Position numbers and translations under genes: made by a program. The notes below the pieces were generated by a model. It did not search any database and was not told where the DNA came from. It saw only the letters and a program-made list of their open reading frames with translations. From contig MWYV01000037.1 of assembly GCA_002050435.1 (NCBI GenBank), forward strand, positions 1-44,813: DNA of 44,813 bases, written 5' to 3'. Shown piece by piece: positions 9,937 through 18,931 of this stretch. Source of the DNA: Chitinophagales bacterium 33-2. GTDB taxonomy: Bacteria; Bacteroidota; Bacteroidia; Chitinophagales; Chitinophagaceae. The number at the start of each line of letters is the position of its first letter. Position 1 is the stretch's first letter.

Positions 9937-10312
9937 ATAGTATCATTCTTTTAATTCCATTTTTCATTAAGGGAACATGGAAGTTTATTATGTAGCCCAG
10001 GCGTTTTTTTGTCAATTTTAAATAACTTAATAGTTGCGCTTCCCATACAGGATGAATCGTTTCCTGTGCTTTTAGTTCTATCACAATTAAATTATCTATG
10101 AGTATATCAATTCGAAGACCTTCATCAATTACCAATCCATTCCAAATCAGTTCTACCTTTTCCTGTCTTCTAAACGGAATATTTCTTAAGCCTAATTCAT
10201 AACAGATACATTTTTCATACACACTTTCCAAAAGCCCTGGTCCAAGTTCTTTATGAATTGAAATGGCGATTCCAATGATTTGATATTCTAGCCATTTTTC
10301 CCTTTGAGACAT
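9935..10312 (-). CDS. GxxExxY family protein, PD-(D/E)XK nuclease-like
   Basis: A small protein of the GxxExxY family (PDDEXK_3 type). The signature GPGLLESVYEKC follows the helix IIGIAISIHKELG. A later stretch, GLRIDILIDNLIVIELKAQE, has the D...ExK arrangement of PD-(D/E)XK nucleases; nuclease activity of this family is inferred from fold. The frame extends to 10384, but residues 1-24 of that longer form (NHGDTETQRSTE) are simply translation of the flanking repeat. The ATG at 10312 (MSQREKWLEYQ), which begins just outside the repeat, is therefore preferred, giving 125 residues. The gene sits with its two inverted repeats between the metH halves, which suggests it arrived as a unit. Biological role unknown. 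Confidence 0.8.
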   Translation of the reverse strand: MSQREKWLEYQIIGIAISIHKELGPGLLESVYEKCICYELGLRNIPFRRQEKVELIWNGLVIDEGLRIDILIDNLIVIELKAQETIHPVWEAQLLSYLKLTKKRLGYIINFHVPLMKNGIKRMIL

Positions 10313-10319
10313 AGGTTTA

Positions 10320-10360
10320 AACTCTGTGCTTCTTTGTGTCTCGGTGTCTCCGTGGTTCAA
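10320..10360 (-). repeat. 41-bp inverted repeat, right copy, flanking GxxExxY gene
   Basis: On the minus strand this reads TTGAACCACGGAG ... CACAGAGTT, the partner of 9896-9936. It covers the would-be N-terminal codons of the longer GxxExxY frame and stops 7 bp before the preferred start codon. Confidence 0.85.
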
Positions 10361-10417
10361 ACATTTTCCATTTGTATTTTCCATGAAACAAAAATGGGTA
10401 AAGTCTTACCACATCCA

Positions 10418-11476
10418 TTAGGATAAAACCAATTCTTCATCCGTTTTTTTCTCCCCTAAGCTATCCTCAACCAAAGGCCGCGTACGGGGCTTCAGACCTT
10501 TTACCTGTTCCGCGATATGCCTGATATGATCAGGTGTGGTACCGCAACAACCGCCAACGATATTTACAAAACCCGCTTTAGCCCATTCTTCAATAAACCC
10601 TGCTGTTTCCTCCGGATGTTCATCGTACTCGCCCATGGCATTTGGTAAACCGGCATTTGGATAAGCAGAAGTAAAACATTCAGCGATCTGGCTGAGTTCT
10701 TCAACATGCGGCCGCATTTCCTTTGCACCAAGTGCACAATTTAAACCAATACTGATCGGACGCGCATGCCTGATGGAAGTATAAAAAGCTTCCAGTGTTT
10801 GTCCACTCAGTGTACGTCCGCTTGCATCTGTAATGGTTCCGCTGATCATCAATGGGAACGCTGTTCCATTCTTTTCCCTGAAATATTTCTTCACCGCAAA
10901 AATGGCCGCTTTGGCATTGAGTGTATCGAAGATGGTTTCTATCAGCAACAGATCCACACCGCCGTCAATTAATCCGGATACCTGTTCATAATAGGCTTCC
11001 ACAGCTTCATCAAAAAGCAGTGCCCTGAAACCTGGATTGTTTACATCCGGAGAAAGTGAGAGTGTTTTATTCATTGGGCCTATGGCACCAGCCACCCAGC
11101 CATGATCATTGCGCATGGATGGATCTTCAGCACGCCATTCAGTAAGTGAGGCTTTGGCAATCTTTGCTGATTCAAGGTTCAACTCGTAAGCAAGAGACTC
11201 CATTCCATAATCAGCAAGGGAAACTTTTTGTGCATTGAACGTATTGGTCTCAATAATGTCTGCACCCGCTTCAAGGTATTCCTTATGTATGGATTGAATG
11301 ATCTGTGGTTGGGTAAGACTTAAAAGATCATTATTGCCTTTTAGGTCGGAGGGCCAGTTTTTAAACCTTTCTCCGCGATAATCATTTTCTTCCAGTTTAT
11401 AGCGCTGTATCATGGTACCCATGGCGCCATCAATCACCAGGATCCTTTGTTTCAAGGCTTCATGTATATTACCCAT
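10418..11476 (-). CDS. metH: Methionine synthase, homocysteine-binding subunit (split MetH, N-terminal part)
   Basis: Homocysteine S-methyltransferase domain of 352 residues, matching the first ~350 residues of full-length MetH. It starts [26 protein letters not shown]. The three zinc-binding cysteines are present: one in GLNCALGA and two in [12 protein letters not shown]. The zinc activates homocysteine thiolate for methyl transfer from cobalamin on the partner subunit. The partner gene lies downstream at 7153-9873, with the GxxExxY element between, so the two genes are probably still cotranscribed unless the insertion carries a terminator (none seen). The ~230 bp upstream leader shows no recognised riboswitch, although metH leaders often carry SAM or cobalamin elements. 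Confidence 0.93.
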   Translation of the reverse strand: MGNIHEALKQRILVIDGAMGTMIQRYKLEENDYRGERFKNWPSDLKGNNDLLSLTQPQIIQSIHKEYLEAGADIIETNTFNAQKVSLADYGMESLAYELNLESAKIAKASLTEWRAEDPSMRNDHGWVAGAIGPMNKTLSLSPDVNNPGFRALLFDEAVEAYYEQVSGLIDGGVDLLLIETIFDTLNAKAAIFAVKKYFREKNGTAFPLMISGTITDASGRTLSGQTLEAFYTSIRHARPISIGLNCALGAKEMRPHVEELSQIAECFTSAYPNAGLPNAMGEYDEHPEETAGFIEEWAKAGFVNIVGGCCGTTPDHIRHIAEQVKGLKPRTRPLVEDSLGEKKTDEELVLS

Positions 11477-11704
11477 CGGTAGATTTTTTTATGCAATAGC
11501 TGTGCCTGCTGTTTGCGTTGATAACGAAGCTGAAAATTGTAAACCTGAAAGGTTATGGCTGGAACAGGAGCTAACAAAACGAAGGAAACCCTTAGAAAGT
11601 TTCTACGTTTATTAGTTCCGTTAAGGCCGAACAATAAACAAATCCGCCTGCGGGAGCAAAGGTAGTAAAATAATCAGAACAATGGTTCCAGCTAAAAGTA
11701 CAGG

Positions 11705-12319
11705 CTATTTAGACATATAAGAATCCACAGGCATCCGGTTCTGAAGACTCCTGGCCAGGGTCATTTCATCAGCATATTCCAACTCGCCACCAAATGCAAT
11801 ACCGCGGGCAATGGTGGTAAATTTAATGGTTGCCGGTAATTTTTTCTGGAGGTAATAAATGGTTGTATCACCCTGTATGGTCGGACTCAAAGCAAAGATC
11901 ACTTCCGAAACAGTTTCATTTTCAAAACGACGTACAAGGGTTTCGATATTTAACTGGTTAGGGCCAATGCCATCCAAAGGTGAAATAACACCACCTAATA
12001 CATGATAATTGCCATTGTATTGCTGGGTACTTTCAATGGCTATAACATCACGCAGGTTTTCCACTACGCAGATCATGTCCTGTCTGCGCATTTGATTCGA
12101 ACATATAGAACAGAGTTCTGTATCTGCTACATTATGACAACGTTTGCAAAAACGGGTTTCGCTGCGCATGCGACTGATCACTTCACTGAAATGGGCTACT
12201 TCACTGCTTTCCTGCTTTAATAAATGAAGTACCAGGCGCAGGGCTGTTTTTTTACCAATACCGGGGAGCCTGGCAAATTCATTGACCGCATTTTCAAGAA
12301 GCACCGAAGAGAATTGCAT
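11705..12319 (-). CDS. recR: Recombination mediator RecR
   Basis: RecR, which works with RecF/RecO in loading RecA at gapped DNA. The start at 12319 (MQFSSVLLENAVNEF) gives 204 residues, the usual RecR length; an ATG at 12328 would add MHL. Seen in order are the helix-hairpin-helix LPGIGKKTALRL, a four-cysteine zinc finger (FCKRCHNVADTELCSIC) and the Toprim domain beginning DMICVVENLRDVIAIE, with the C-terminal GELEYADEMTLARSL. It lies in a minus-strand run between an Ig-like lipoprotein gene and metH. Nothing odd. Confidence 0.96.
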   Translation of the reverse strand: MQFSSVLLENAVNEFARLPGIGKKTALRLVLHLLKQESSEVAHFSEVISRMRSETRFCKRCHNVADTELCSICSNQMRRQDMICVVENLRDVIAIESTQQYNGNYHVLGGVISPLDGIGPNQLNIETLVRRFENETVSEVIFALSPTIQGDTTIYYLQKKLPATIKFTTIARGIAFGGELEYADEMTLARSLQNRMPVDSYMSK

Positions 12320-12418
12320 AAGGTGCAAATTTAAGTGAAACTAAGACCCATAAAGGATTTGGTTAGCAAATATTCAAAGGTTTGAAAGCCACTAACAGGA
12401 TATCATTTTTTTTGTTGA

Positions 12419-13813
12419 TCATAATCCAAGTTCAAAATCGTTTTGCCAGTTTGGTTTAACGGTGATCTTTCTTTCAATGGGCCTGATAATTTCCGGTTGT
12501 CTCCTTTCACCAAAAAACTTTCCCGGATCCCAGGTGCCGTTATTATTCCTGTCGAATAAAATTCTTATTTCATATTCGCCAGGTAAAAACAGTGGCTGTG
12601 AAAAACTTCCGTTAACGAGGGGTGCCGATTGTATTACCTGGTCGTTTTGGATAAAAAGCAGTACAGGGTTTTCATCCGCGGAAACATCACGAACTTTTAT
12701 AGTGAGGGATCCGTAATCCGCTGTTTTATTTGCAGTAAGAAAGAGCGTATCAGATTTCAACAATTTTTTTCCGAGGGAATCTTCAGCGAATTCACGATCC
12801 AGGACAAGGTTATAGCTTCTGCCTTCCAGCCACTGGGTTTGAGCCCTGATGATGCGCGAAGAGGTGTCTAACACGAAACTGTGTTCTACAGGGTTGAACG
12901 TACTATCCGTAGTGAGGTTGATCTTTGAAGGATCAAACACTTTCAACGGTGTCTGAAAGGTAAGCTCCAGTGGTTTTAAAAGATCCTGCCGGTTGTTGCT
13001 AAGGTTGGTGGTGAACGTGAGCCTATCGCGTGAAGTTCCGCTTCCGCTTCTCAGGTTTACTGCAGGTGCGGAAGGCTGGGCAACTTTTTCACTGTATGCA
13101 TAAAGCAGGATGGTGTCATTTGTACCAGCCCTGACGGCACTATCGGTAAAAGCAAACAACTGGTCACTTCTCTGGTATCTCCTGCTGATACCTGCATTGC
13201 CAATTGCATAAACAGCAAATCTTGTATCCGGAAGATTTCTAAACCTGAAATTGCCATTCGCATCCACCCTGGAAACATAGGGCGGCCGTTTCGCAAATAC
13301 GGCGGAATCTGTAAGATCGCGGTGCAAAACAACAATGAGTGTAGAATCGATCCTGCCATTTTGGGCAAGCACTACCCTGCCTGCAAGTTCCAGCGAATCC
13401 ATTACCGGTCCGGTTGCAAAACTATAGGTAAAACCTCTCAGCACATTGCTCTCATTAATGTCGCGGATGGCATTACCAAAACTTAAAGTATAGGTGGTAT
13501 TCGTTTCAAGGGGTTCGCGGAACCTTACGGTAATGGTTCTGCCTTTTACGGCCAGTTCAGGGTTTCTTTCGAAAGTGGGTGTGAACAATACATTGGCAGC
13601 CACATCCTGGAGGTCTACATATTCATCAAATTCAAAAACGATCCTGTCACTATTGAAATTTAATGTAGAATCACCTGGAGTTGCGGAAATCAATACCGGA
13701 GGCAAACTATCTCTGGGACCGCCAGCAGGAGGAATTATATTAGCGCATGATGGTCCCCAAAGCAATACAATAACCAGGAAAATCATGCTAAACAATAAGG
13801 CCAGCGGCTTCAT
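12419..13813 (-). CDS. Lipoprotein with N-terminal Big_5 (SbsA-type) Ig-like domain
   Basis: A 464-residue outer-envelope lipoprotein. The ATG at 13813 gives MKPLALLFSMIFLVIVLLWGPSC as signal with the cysteine at position 23, followed by ANIIPPAGGPRDSLPP, a start shared by a conserved Bacteroidota lipoprotein family. The first domain (about 40-140) is a bacterial Ig-like fold: FEFDEYVDLQDV, YTLSFGNAIRD and FTYSFATG are its typical strands. Beta-rich segments follow, ending with a calcium-loop-like FDRNNNGTWDPG. The frame start at 13822 adds three residues only. Role unknown; members are widely conserved and single-copy in the phylum, which suggests an envelope housekeeping function. Confidence 0.85.
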   Translation of the reverse strand: MKPLALLFSMIFLVIVLLWGPSCANIIPPAGGPRDSLPPVLISATPGDSTLNFNSDRIVFEFDEYVDLQDVAANVLFTPTFERNPELAVKGRTITVRFREPLETNTTYTLSFGNAIRDINESNVLRGFTYSFATGPVMDSLELAGRVVLAQNGRIDSTLIVVLHRDLTDSAVFAKRPPYVSRVDANGNFRFRNLPDTRFAVYAIGNAGISRRYQRSDQLFAFTDSAVRAGTNDTILLYAYSEKVAQPSAPAVNLRSGSGTSRDRLTFTTNLSNNRQDLLKPLELTFQTPLKVFDPSKINLTTDSTFNPVEHSFVLDTSSRIIRAQTQWLEGRSYNLVLDREFAEDSLGKKLLKSDTLFLTANKTADYGSLTIKVRDVSADENPVLLFIQNDQVIQSAPLVNGSFSQPLFLPGEYEIRILFDRNNNGTWDPGKFFGERRQPEIIRPIERKITVKPNWQNDFELGL

Positions 13814-13882
13814 AAGGGGCAAACATAAAGGAAAGAAACGAAGCCCTTTGCTAAGGAAATGAAAAGTTTAATGATTACTAAA

Positions 13883-16800
13883 CTAGGATGCTTCCATCAC
13901 TTTGATAAATTGCGCTTCTTCCTCCACTTCATGTATCTGCACATAGATCTTATGGTCTTTCACAAAATTGCACCAGTCGCATTCCGGCTTACCACAGCCT
14001 TTGTGAAATTCATGCTGCTGGATCTTTTCCCATGCGTTGCGAATCTGGTTCTTTACAAATTCTTCTCCTTCCTGGGTAACAAGGATCTTTTTCTGGTCGA
14101 ACTCATTTTTCTTATTGGGTTCGATGAAAAGAAACTGTATGCCCCGGAGGTCCTTGGTTTTCGATTTCTGCCTGTCGAATAAAATTTTATAAAACACTGC
14201 CTGTCTCCAGTAATTACCGCCTTCCGGTTTTTTATGATGTTCCTGTTCCGCAAATTCGTGACGGAAGTTTGATTTCTCCAGGCTTCCGGTTTTGAAATCC
14301 GTGATCTCCACTTCATTGCCCCAATATTCCAGCCTGTCGGCGAAACCTTTTAGTGGAATGCCATCCAGCAAAGCTTCCATGGGAACTTCCGTTCGAACAA
14401 AATCACCTGCACTGCCTTTAAAATAAGCATCGTAAAACGCAAGAAGACATTTTACGCCATATTCAGTAAACCTTTCCAGGCTTTCAGGGGTAAAAACCTC
14501 CCTTCGGTTGGTGATATCCCATCTGAAACGGTTGATCAAAACTTCCTTTGGTGGATAGATCTTTCCCTGGTCCATCATTTTATTGTAAAAAAAACTCAGG
14601 GCTTCATGCATGCTGCTTCCAAATTGCGCGGCCTCAGAAGTTGCGGAAGGAATGCGTACAAGATTGTTGTAATAAAATTTTACGGGACACTCAAGATAAT
14701 TGTTGAGCGCAGTAACATTCATTTTAAAATTGGACAGTAGCTGGTTAATGAAATCACCTTCTGCTTTTTCAAGTTCCGGTTGCTGAATCATTCCATACCT
14801 GAATGTGGCATATTTTAATTTGAGTTCTTCAGAAACAGGGTAATCCTCAATCGTAAGATTACCCGCCATTTCCGCAAGGAACCTCGAAGGTTCCAGTTGT
14901 TTTCCATCATTGCCAAAACAGGGGAAAGAAATGTAAAGATATTTTTCCGCCCTGGTTGCAGCAACAAAAAACAAACGGCGCAATTCCTCTTCTTTTTCCT
15001 CAGTGGTTTCCTTAGTAAATACATTAGGAGGCAGCTTGTATCCCTGGTTGTACTTTTTCTTGGATTCCCAGAGATTGGAGTAACACCCCATAAAAAAAAC
15101 ATATTCATATTCGAGTCCTTTTGATCCGTGACAGGTCAAAAGATTAACGCCTTTTTCATTGCCGCTGGTTTGAACCAATGGTATGGATAGATTGTTTTCC
15201 TGTAACAGTTCAATCTGTTTAATCAAACCTGTAAGGTCAAGGTCGGGATTCCTGCGACATTCATCCTGTACATAATCAAAAAACCCGTTCAGCAATTGCA
15301 TCAGCCATCCTTTTTCGGGTTGGTTCATGATCCAGCTGAGGATGCCGGCTTCATTAAATAAAATTTCAAGCCATTTTAATAAAGGAATGTTCTGAACATC
15401 TTGTAAAAGTTGTTCCAATAAGCCGTAAACCTTTACGAGTTTGTCTGTCTGTTCATCCGCAGAAAAAAGTTTGCCTCCCTCCAGCCTGGATTGTTCGCCG
15501 AGGTATTCAAATAATGATTTTGCACCCGCAGAGCCGCGACGGTTTGCATTGACCGCATGACAGATGGTAGCAATTTTCAGTGCAGGTAAATTGTGAAAGT
15601 TGTGGTGAAGGATCTCAAAAAGAAATTGTTCGCCACTGAATGGAATTTCTCTTTCAGCGATGGTCCATTTTATATAGCAGATGATTTTTTTAATAAACGG
15701 GTCTTTCAGAAGGTTCACCGATTTCCTGCTGTAATAAGGAATGTTTTGAAGCTGAAGAAATTTCTGAAGTTCATCTCCGGATTTATGTTCTTTATAAATA
15801 ACGGCAATACGGCCAGGTGCAATTCCTTCTTCCACAAGTTTCCTGATCTCTTCCGCCACCATAATGTTCTCTTCAAATTCGCTGCAGACTTTGCGGATAA
15901 CAGGATGCAGTTCCAGGTCTTTTAGCCTGGCTGCTGTGAGAATTTTTTCCAGGTCGGGATATTCATTTACGAGTCGTTGCTGGTTGTTGCTGATCAAAAG
16001 GTGTGCAGCATCCAGTATGGGTTGCACACTCCTGTAGTTTTCTGTAAGTACAACGCGCAATAAATCTTTTTCATACCTGCGGGCCAGTTGCCGCATGTTT
16101 TCCATATTAGCGCCCTGAAACCTGTAAATACTCTGGTCATCATCACCTACAACAAAAAGGTTAGGACTTTCCCAATAGCTTACCAGTAATTCCACCAGTT
16201 TGTTTTGCGATCCGCTGGTGTCCTGGTATTCATCCACAAGAAAATATTGAAAGGTTTCCTGGTAATGCAACAAAACATCGGGGTGTGTTTCGAAAACACC
16301 GATCACCCAGTTGATCATATCATCAAAATCGTATCGCTGCTTTTCTTTTAATATGGACTGATAATGATCAAATGCCTGAACGGCAGCTTTGAGCTTTTCC
16401 ATTTTATCAATTTCGCGCCTGCCTTCTACGGTTATTTCATGAACGCCTTTTTTCGCTTTTGTTTTATTATAAAAAGTTTCAGGTATAATCTGGTCTACAT
16501 ATTCTTCAATGCGGTCCTTTAAAAAATCCGGGTTCCATCCTTCGCGCTTCATGGCAGAAAAAAGTTCTTTTAAAAATCCGGCTTCGTAATAAGCATCGGA
16601 TTTGTAGCGTTTAAGAGGATTGCCTTCTTCAAGACCATCGATCAATTCCATCAGGCATTGGGCCTGTTCCAGCTCATTTATGGGCTGTAATTCTTTTTTA
16701 TTAAACAGATGCCTGTTTTCCTGTATCACCATGTTGCAGAAAGAATGAAATGAATGAATCGGTACAGAATAAGCCTCCGGTCCAATCATGGAAAGCAATC

Positions 16801-17044
16801 GTTTGCGCATGGCCAACACGCCTGCATCGGTATAAGTGAGACAAAGAATATTATAGGGGAGCGCATCGGTATCCAGAAGGATCTTTCCAATCCTAACGCT
16901 AAGGATCTGGGTTTTACCTGTTCCCGGTCCTGCAATAACCATCACCGGCCCGTCAATTTTGTCAACTGCTTTTTTTTGCTGTAGGTTGAGTTTGCTGTAT
17001 TCTTTCTGAAAAGTTTCCAGTAGTTGCGCTCTTGCAATTGCCAT
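13883..17044 (-). CDS. UvrD/Rep-family helicase with C-terminal RecB-like nuclease domain
   Basis: A 1053-residue ATP-dependent DNA helicase-nuclease. Superfamily 1 motifs: Walker A GPGTGKT (39-45), VDEYQDT (270-276), VGDDDQSIYRFQGAN, LTENYRS, CHGSKGLEYEYVFF and RRLFFVAATRAEK. The C-terminal third is a PD-(D/E)XK nuclease of the RecB/AddB/Cas4 type: GFADRLE, ITDFKTG (Asp916, Lys918) and the QxxxY-like YWRQAVFYK. Cysteines at 786 (LECPVKFYY) and at 1017, 1022 and 1025 (CGKPECDWC) probably hold a 4Fe-4S cluster, as in AddB and Cas4, although the spacing C-x4-C-x2-C differs from the AddB C-x2-C-x5-C. A role in double-strand break processing or general repair is inferred. No AddB-like partner gene is adjacent. 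Confidence 0.9.
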   Translation of the reverse strand: MAIARAQLLETFQKEYSKLNLQQKKAVDKIDGPVMVIAGPGTGKTQILSVRIGKILLDTDALPYNILCLTYTDAGVLAMRKRLLSMIGPEAYSVPIHSFHSFCNMVIQENRHLFNKKELQPINELEQAQCLMELIDGLEEGNPLKRYKSDAYYEAGFLKELFSAMKREGWNPDFLKDRIEEYVDQIIPETFYNKTKAKKGVHEITVEGRREIDKMEKLKAAVQAFDHYQSILKEKQRYDFDDMINWVIGVFETHPDVLLHYQETFQYFLVDEYQDTSGSQNKLVELLVSYWESPNLFVVGDDDQSIYRFQGANMENMRQLARRYEKDLLRVVLTENYRSVQPILDAAHLLISNNQQRLVNEYPDLEKILTAARLKDLELHPVIRKVCSEFEENIMVAEEIRKLVEEGIAPGRIAVIYKEHKSGDELQKFLQLQNIPYYSRKSVNLLKDPFIKKIICYIKWTIAEREIPFSGEQFLFEILHHNFHNLPALKIATICHAVNANRRGSAGAKSLFEYLGEQSRLEGGKLFSADEQTDKLVKVYGLLEQLLQDVQNIPLLKWLEILFNEAGILSWIMNQPEKGWLMQLLNGFFDYVQDECRRNPDLDLTGLIKQIELLQENNLSIPLVQTSGNEKGVNLLTCHGSKGLEYEYVFFMGCYSNLWESKKKYNQGYKLPPNVFTKETTEEKEEELRRLFFVAATRAEKYLYISFPCFGNDGKQLEPSRFLAEMAGNLTIEDYPVSEELKLKYATFRYGMIQQPELEKAEGDFINQLLSNFKMNVTALNNYLECPVKFYYNNLVRIPSATSEAAQFGSSMHEALSFFYNKMMDQGKIYPPKEVLINRFRWDITNRREVFTPESLERFTEYGVKCLLAFYDAYFKGSAGDFVRTEVPMEALLDGIPLKGFADRLEYWGNEVEITDFKTGSLEKSNFRHEFAEQEHHKKPEGGNYWRQAVFYKILFDRQKSKTKDLRGIQFLFIEPNKKNEFDQKKILVTQEGEEFVKNQIRNAWEKIQQHEFHKGCGKPECDWCNFVKDHKIYVQIHEVEEEAQFIKVMEAS

Positions 17045-17136
17045 TGAACAAAGGTAGGGAATGCTAATGTGTTTAGCATTAACATCTGCATATAATTGTT
17101 AAGGAAGGAAACCAATTTAGCCTGAAGGGATATGCT

Positions 17137-17144
17137 TAGTTTTG
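17137..17144 (+). promoter_or_regulatory. Bacteroidota-type -7 element for the gene at 17161
   Basis: TAGTTTTG matches the TAnnTTTG -7 consensus, 16 bp before the ATG. The matching upstream TTTG is weak (TTTAG at 17116), so only the -7 box is claimed. Confidence 0.45.
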
Positions 17145-17160
17145 CTGCATAATTTTTTTT

Positions 17161-17508
17161 ATGAAGGCACTGATCATTTTTCTGGCCATGGTTTTGGGAA
17201 GTACGACTGCTTTTGGACAAAAATCAACACTAAGGTCAACGCCCGATTCCACTAAAAAACTGGAAGTGGTAGAAACTTCCTGCGGACAATGCAAATTTGG
17301 ATTAAAAGGCAAGGGTTGCAATCTTGCGGTGCGCCTTGATGGAAAAGCATGGTTTGTTGATGGTACAGAAATAGATGATCATGGCGATGCCCATGACGAA
17401 GATGGATTTTGTAATGCTATTAGAAAGGCGCGTGTGCAGGGCGAAGTGATTAATAACCGGTTTCTTGTAAGTTATTTCAAATTGGAACCGGTAGAAAAAA
17501 AGGATTAA
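17161..17508 (+). CDS. Small exported Cys-rich protein, DUF6370-like
   Basis: A 115-residue protein with signal peptide MKALIIFLAMVLGSTTAFGQ. The mature part contains ETSCGQCKFGLKGKGCNLAV, then RLDGKAWFVDGTEIDDHG, then DEDGFCNAIRKARVQGE. The four cysteines (C-x2-C-x8-C and one later) plus the Asp/His-rich DDHGDAHDED stretch suggest metal binding or a disulfide-stabilised periplasmic domain. I recall this pattern as the small Bacteroidota family DUF6370, of unknown function. It is divergent from the helicase gene and convergent with the YiiX-like gene, so it is probably monocistronic. Confidence 0.75.
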   Translation: MKALIIFLAMVLGSTTAFGQKSTLRSTPDSTKKLEVVETSCGQCKFGLKGKGCNLAVRLDGKAWFVDGTEIDDHGDAHDEDGFCNAIRKARVQGEVINNRFLVSYFKLEPVEKKD

Positions 17509-17655
17509 TCAACTTCGTTTTTTGGTTTACCCAAGGCAGGAATTAGCCTGCGAGGTTTCTTGAGGGAGTGCTTTTTTATATGACTCAGCGGTCCTTCATT
17601 CTGAACATATGATAATGGGGCGTAGGGTACGCACTTGAAAAGGAAGATTTCGCAA

Positions 17656-18291
17656 TTAAAACCTCACTTCAAATATTTTCCTGAACAAGCCACTCGCCTG
17701 GAAAAAATCAACGGGATAATATTCCAGTTTTTTTCGGCGCAGAAAAAGCTGGTAGAATCGATCATCCAGGTTTTTAAGAGTTGGCGGATACCTGTTGGCT
17801 GGAGGAAAGGCAGCATTTAATATGGCAGCAGTGAATTCAGAACAGTATAGTGTATCATCATTCCTGATATTAAATGATGCATCAAAATAAATTTTTTTTG
17901 TTCTGAAATGATTCAGCAATTTTCGCATCCGGTTAAAATCTTCCGGGCTATTCCCTGCTTCCCAGATACTGAGGTAATAGGTATCCTGCGTGATAAATGA
18001 TTCAAGGGAATCGATCACTAGTGCATTTATGTGGTTTCGTTCATCAACTACATTGAAAATAACAAGACGTTGGTTTTGTTTATAGGCAATTCCAATATGC
18101 GTAATGTTTTTATCTGCGATATTGAATTTTTGGGCAATCAAGCCTGATTTTGATTTCGTACCCCTGCATAGAATATAGATCTTGTTTTCAGAGAGACTTA
18201 TTTGTGATTTAATTTTCTGGATATTCTTTCTTTCCTGTGATTGAACAGAGAGGTAAAAAAGACAGGTAAAAAAAACGAAACAGTATTTCAT
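17656..18291 (-). CDS. Exported YiiX/YaeF-like permuted papain-fold enzyme
   Basis: A 211-residue protein with a short signal peptide (about 1-19, ending SVQSQ). ILCRGTKSKSGLIAQKF is followed by ITHIGIAYK with His65, and later by DDTLYCSEFTAAIL with Cys150. This His-before-Cys order, in which the His opens a strand and the Cys starts a helix, is that of circularly permuted NlpC/P60 or papain-like hydrolases of the YiiX/YaeF family (amidase, thioesterase or lipid hydrolase). Both catalytic residues are present. Its ATG overlaps the stop of the upstream barrel gene by the ATGA arrangement (18288-18291), indicating translational coupling. It is the last gene of a three-gene exported cassette. 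Substrate unknown. Confidence 0.78.
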   Translation of the reverse strand: MKYCFVFFTCLFYLSVQSQERKNIQKIKSQISLSENKIYILCRGTKSKSGLIAQKFNIADKNITHIGIAYKQNQRLVIFNVVDERNHINALVIDSLESFITQDTYYLSIWEAGNSPEDFNRMRKLLNHFRTKKIYFDASFNIRNDDTLYCSEFTAAILNAAFPPANRYPPTLKNLDDRFYQLFLRRKKLEYYPVDFFQASGLFRKIFEVRF

Positions 18292-18884
18292 AAACTTCTG
18301 TAAATAGAAAATCCTAATCCTATCTGGTTAAAGGAAACTTTATTTAAAGGGTTACTGTATTTATTGGCTAATTCTTTCTGACCTGAAAGGTGTATGTCAA
18401 CAAAAAGTTTTGAGGAGAAGGCTGTTTTAAATCCAAACTTTGTAAATAATCCAAAATTATAACCCGCATTATTTATTTTGTTTTCCGTTAAGGTGCCTCC
18501 ACTATTGATCTGATCTTTATTGGTCAGGAGGTGGGCTCCATAAATGCCAAATTCCATAAATGCAGATGAGCGCCTGGAAATGCTGGAATATTTTTTTATT
18601 GTAGGCGTCAAGGTCAGAAAAATCATTTGATTAAAATGATTTGCTGCGGAAGTATCATCAAACCCATAAGCGAGTCTTAAAATTCCTGGAGTAATTACAA
18701 ACTGCCAGGTGCTGCTGCTGCTTATAAATTCATATCCCAGGTTGAAAGCGTTTGATAAAACAATTCTTTTGGAATGTGGAAATTCTACGATTGCAATTCC
18801 TGCATTTGCATCAATACGTAATTGCTGGCTTTTTAATCCGGATACCAGCAGCAGGACAAAGGCAATGATTAGTAGCTGTTTCAT
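18288..18884 (-). CDS. Outer-membrane beta-barrel protein, hypothetical
   Basis: The frame is open from 19043, but the first convincing start is at 18884 (MKQLLIIAFVLLLVSGLKSQQ), which supplies a signal peptide; the extra 53 upstream residues read through the end of the preceding gene. The 198-residue product consists of alternating hydrophobic strands (WQFVITPGILRLAYGF, AFMEFGIYGAHLL, AGYNFGLFTKFGFKTAF, FVDIHLSGQK) and ends in an aromatic-containing strand, FNQIGLGFSIYRSL. This is the pattern of small PorT-like outer-membrane barrels. It lies 47 bp after the glycine-rich-tail gene and overlaps the following YiiX-like gene by four bases. Confidence 0.75.
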   Translation of the reverse strand: MKQLLIIAFVLLLVSGLKSQQLRIDANAGIAIVEFPHSKRIVLSNAFNLGYEFISSSSTWQFVITPGILRLAYGFDDTSAANHFNQMIFLTLTPTIKKYSSISRRSSAFMEFGIYGAHLLTNKDQINSGGTLTENKINNAGYNFGLFTKFGFKTAFSSKLFVDIHLSGQKELANKYSNPLNKVSFNQIGLGFSIYRSL

Positions 18885-18931
18885 AATAAAAAAAAGGAAG
18901 CTGCAATTTATAAAAAATTGCAGCTTGGGTT

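Noticed and set aside
9896..10360. GxxExxY unit as a composite transposon or IS
   Set aside because: No transposase, no target-site duplication recognised; kept as a possible non-autonomous unit only.
11477..11704. Possible SAM or cobalamin riboswitch upstream of the first metH gene
   Set aside because: Only a weak AACC-TGAAA-GGTT hairpin is visible; neither SAM-I core elements nor a B12 box can be recognised. A covariance-model scan would decide.
17536..17551. Hairpin GCAGG-AATTAG-CCTGC as terminator between the convergent genes at 17508 and 17656
   Set aside because: Only five base pairs and no T tract; too weak to claim.
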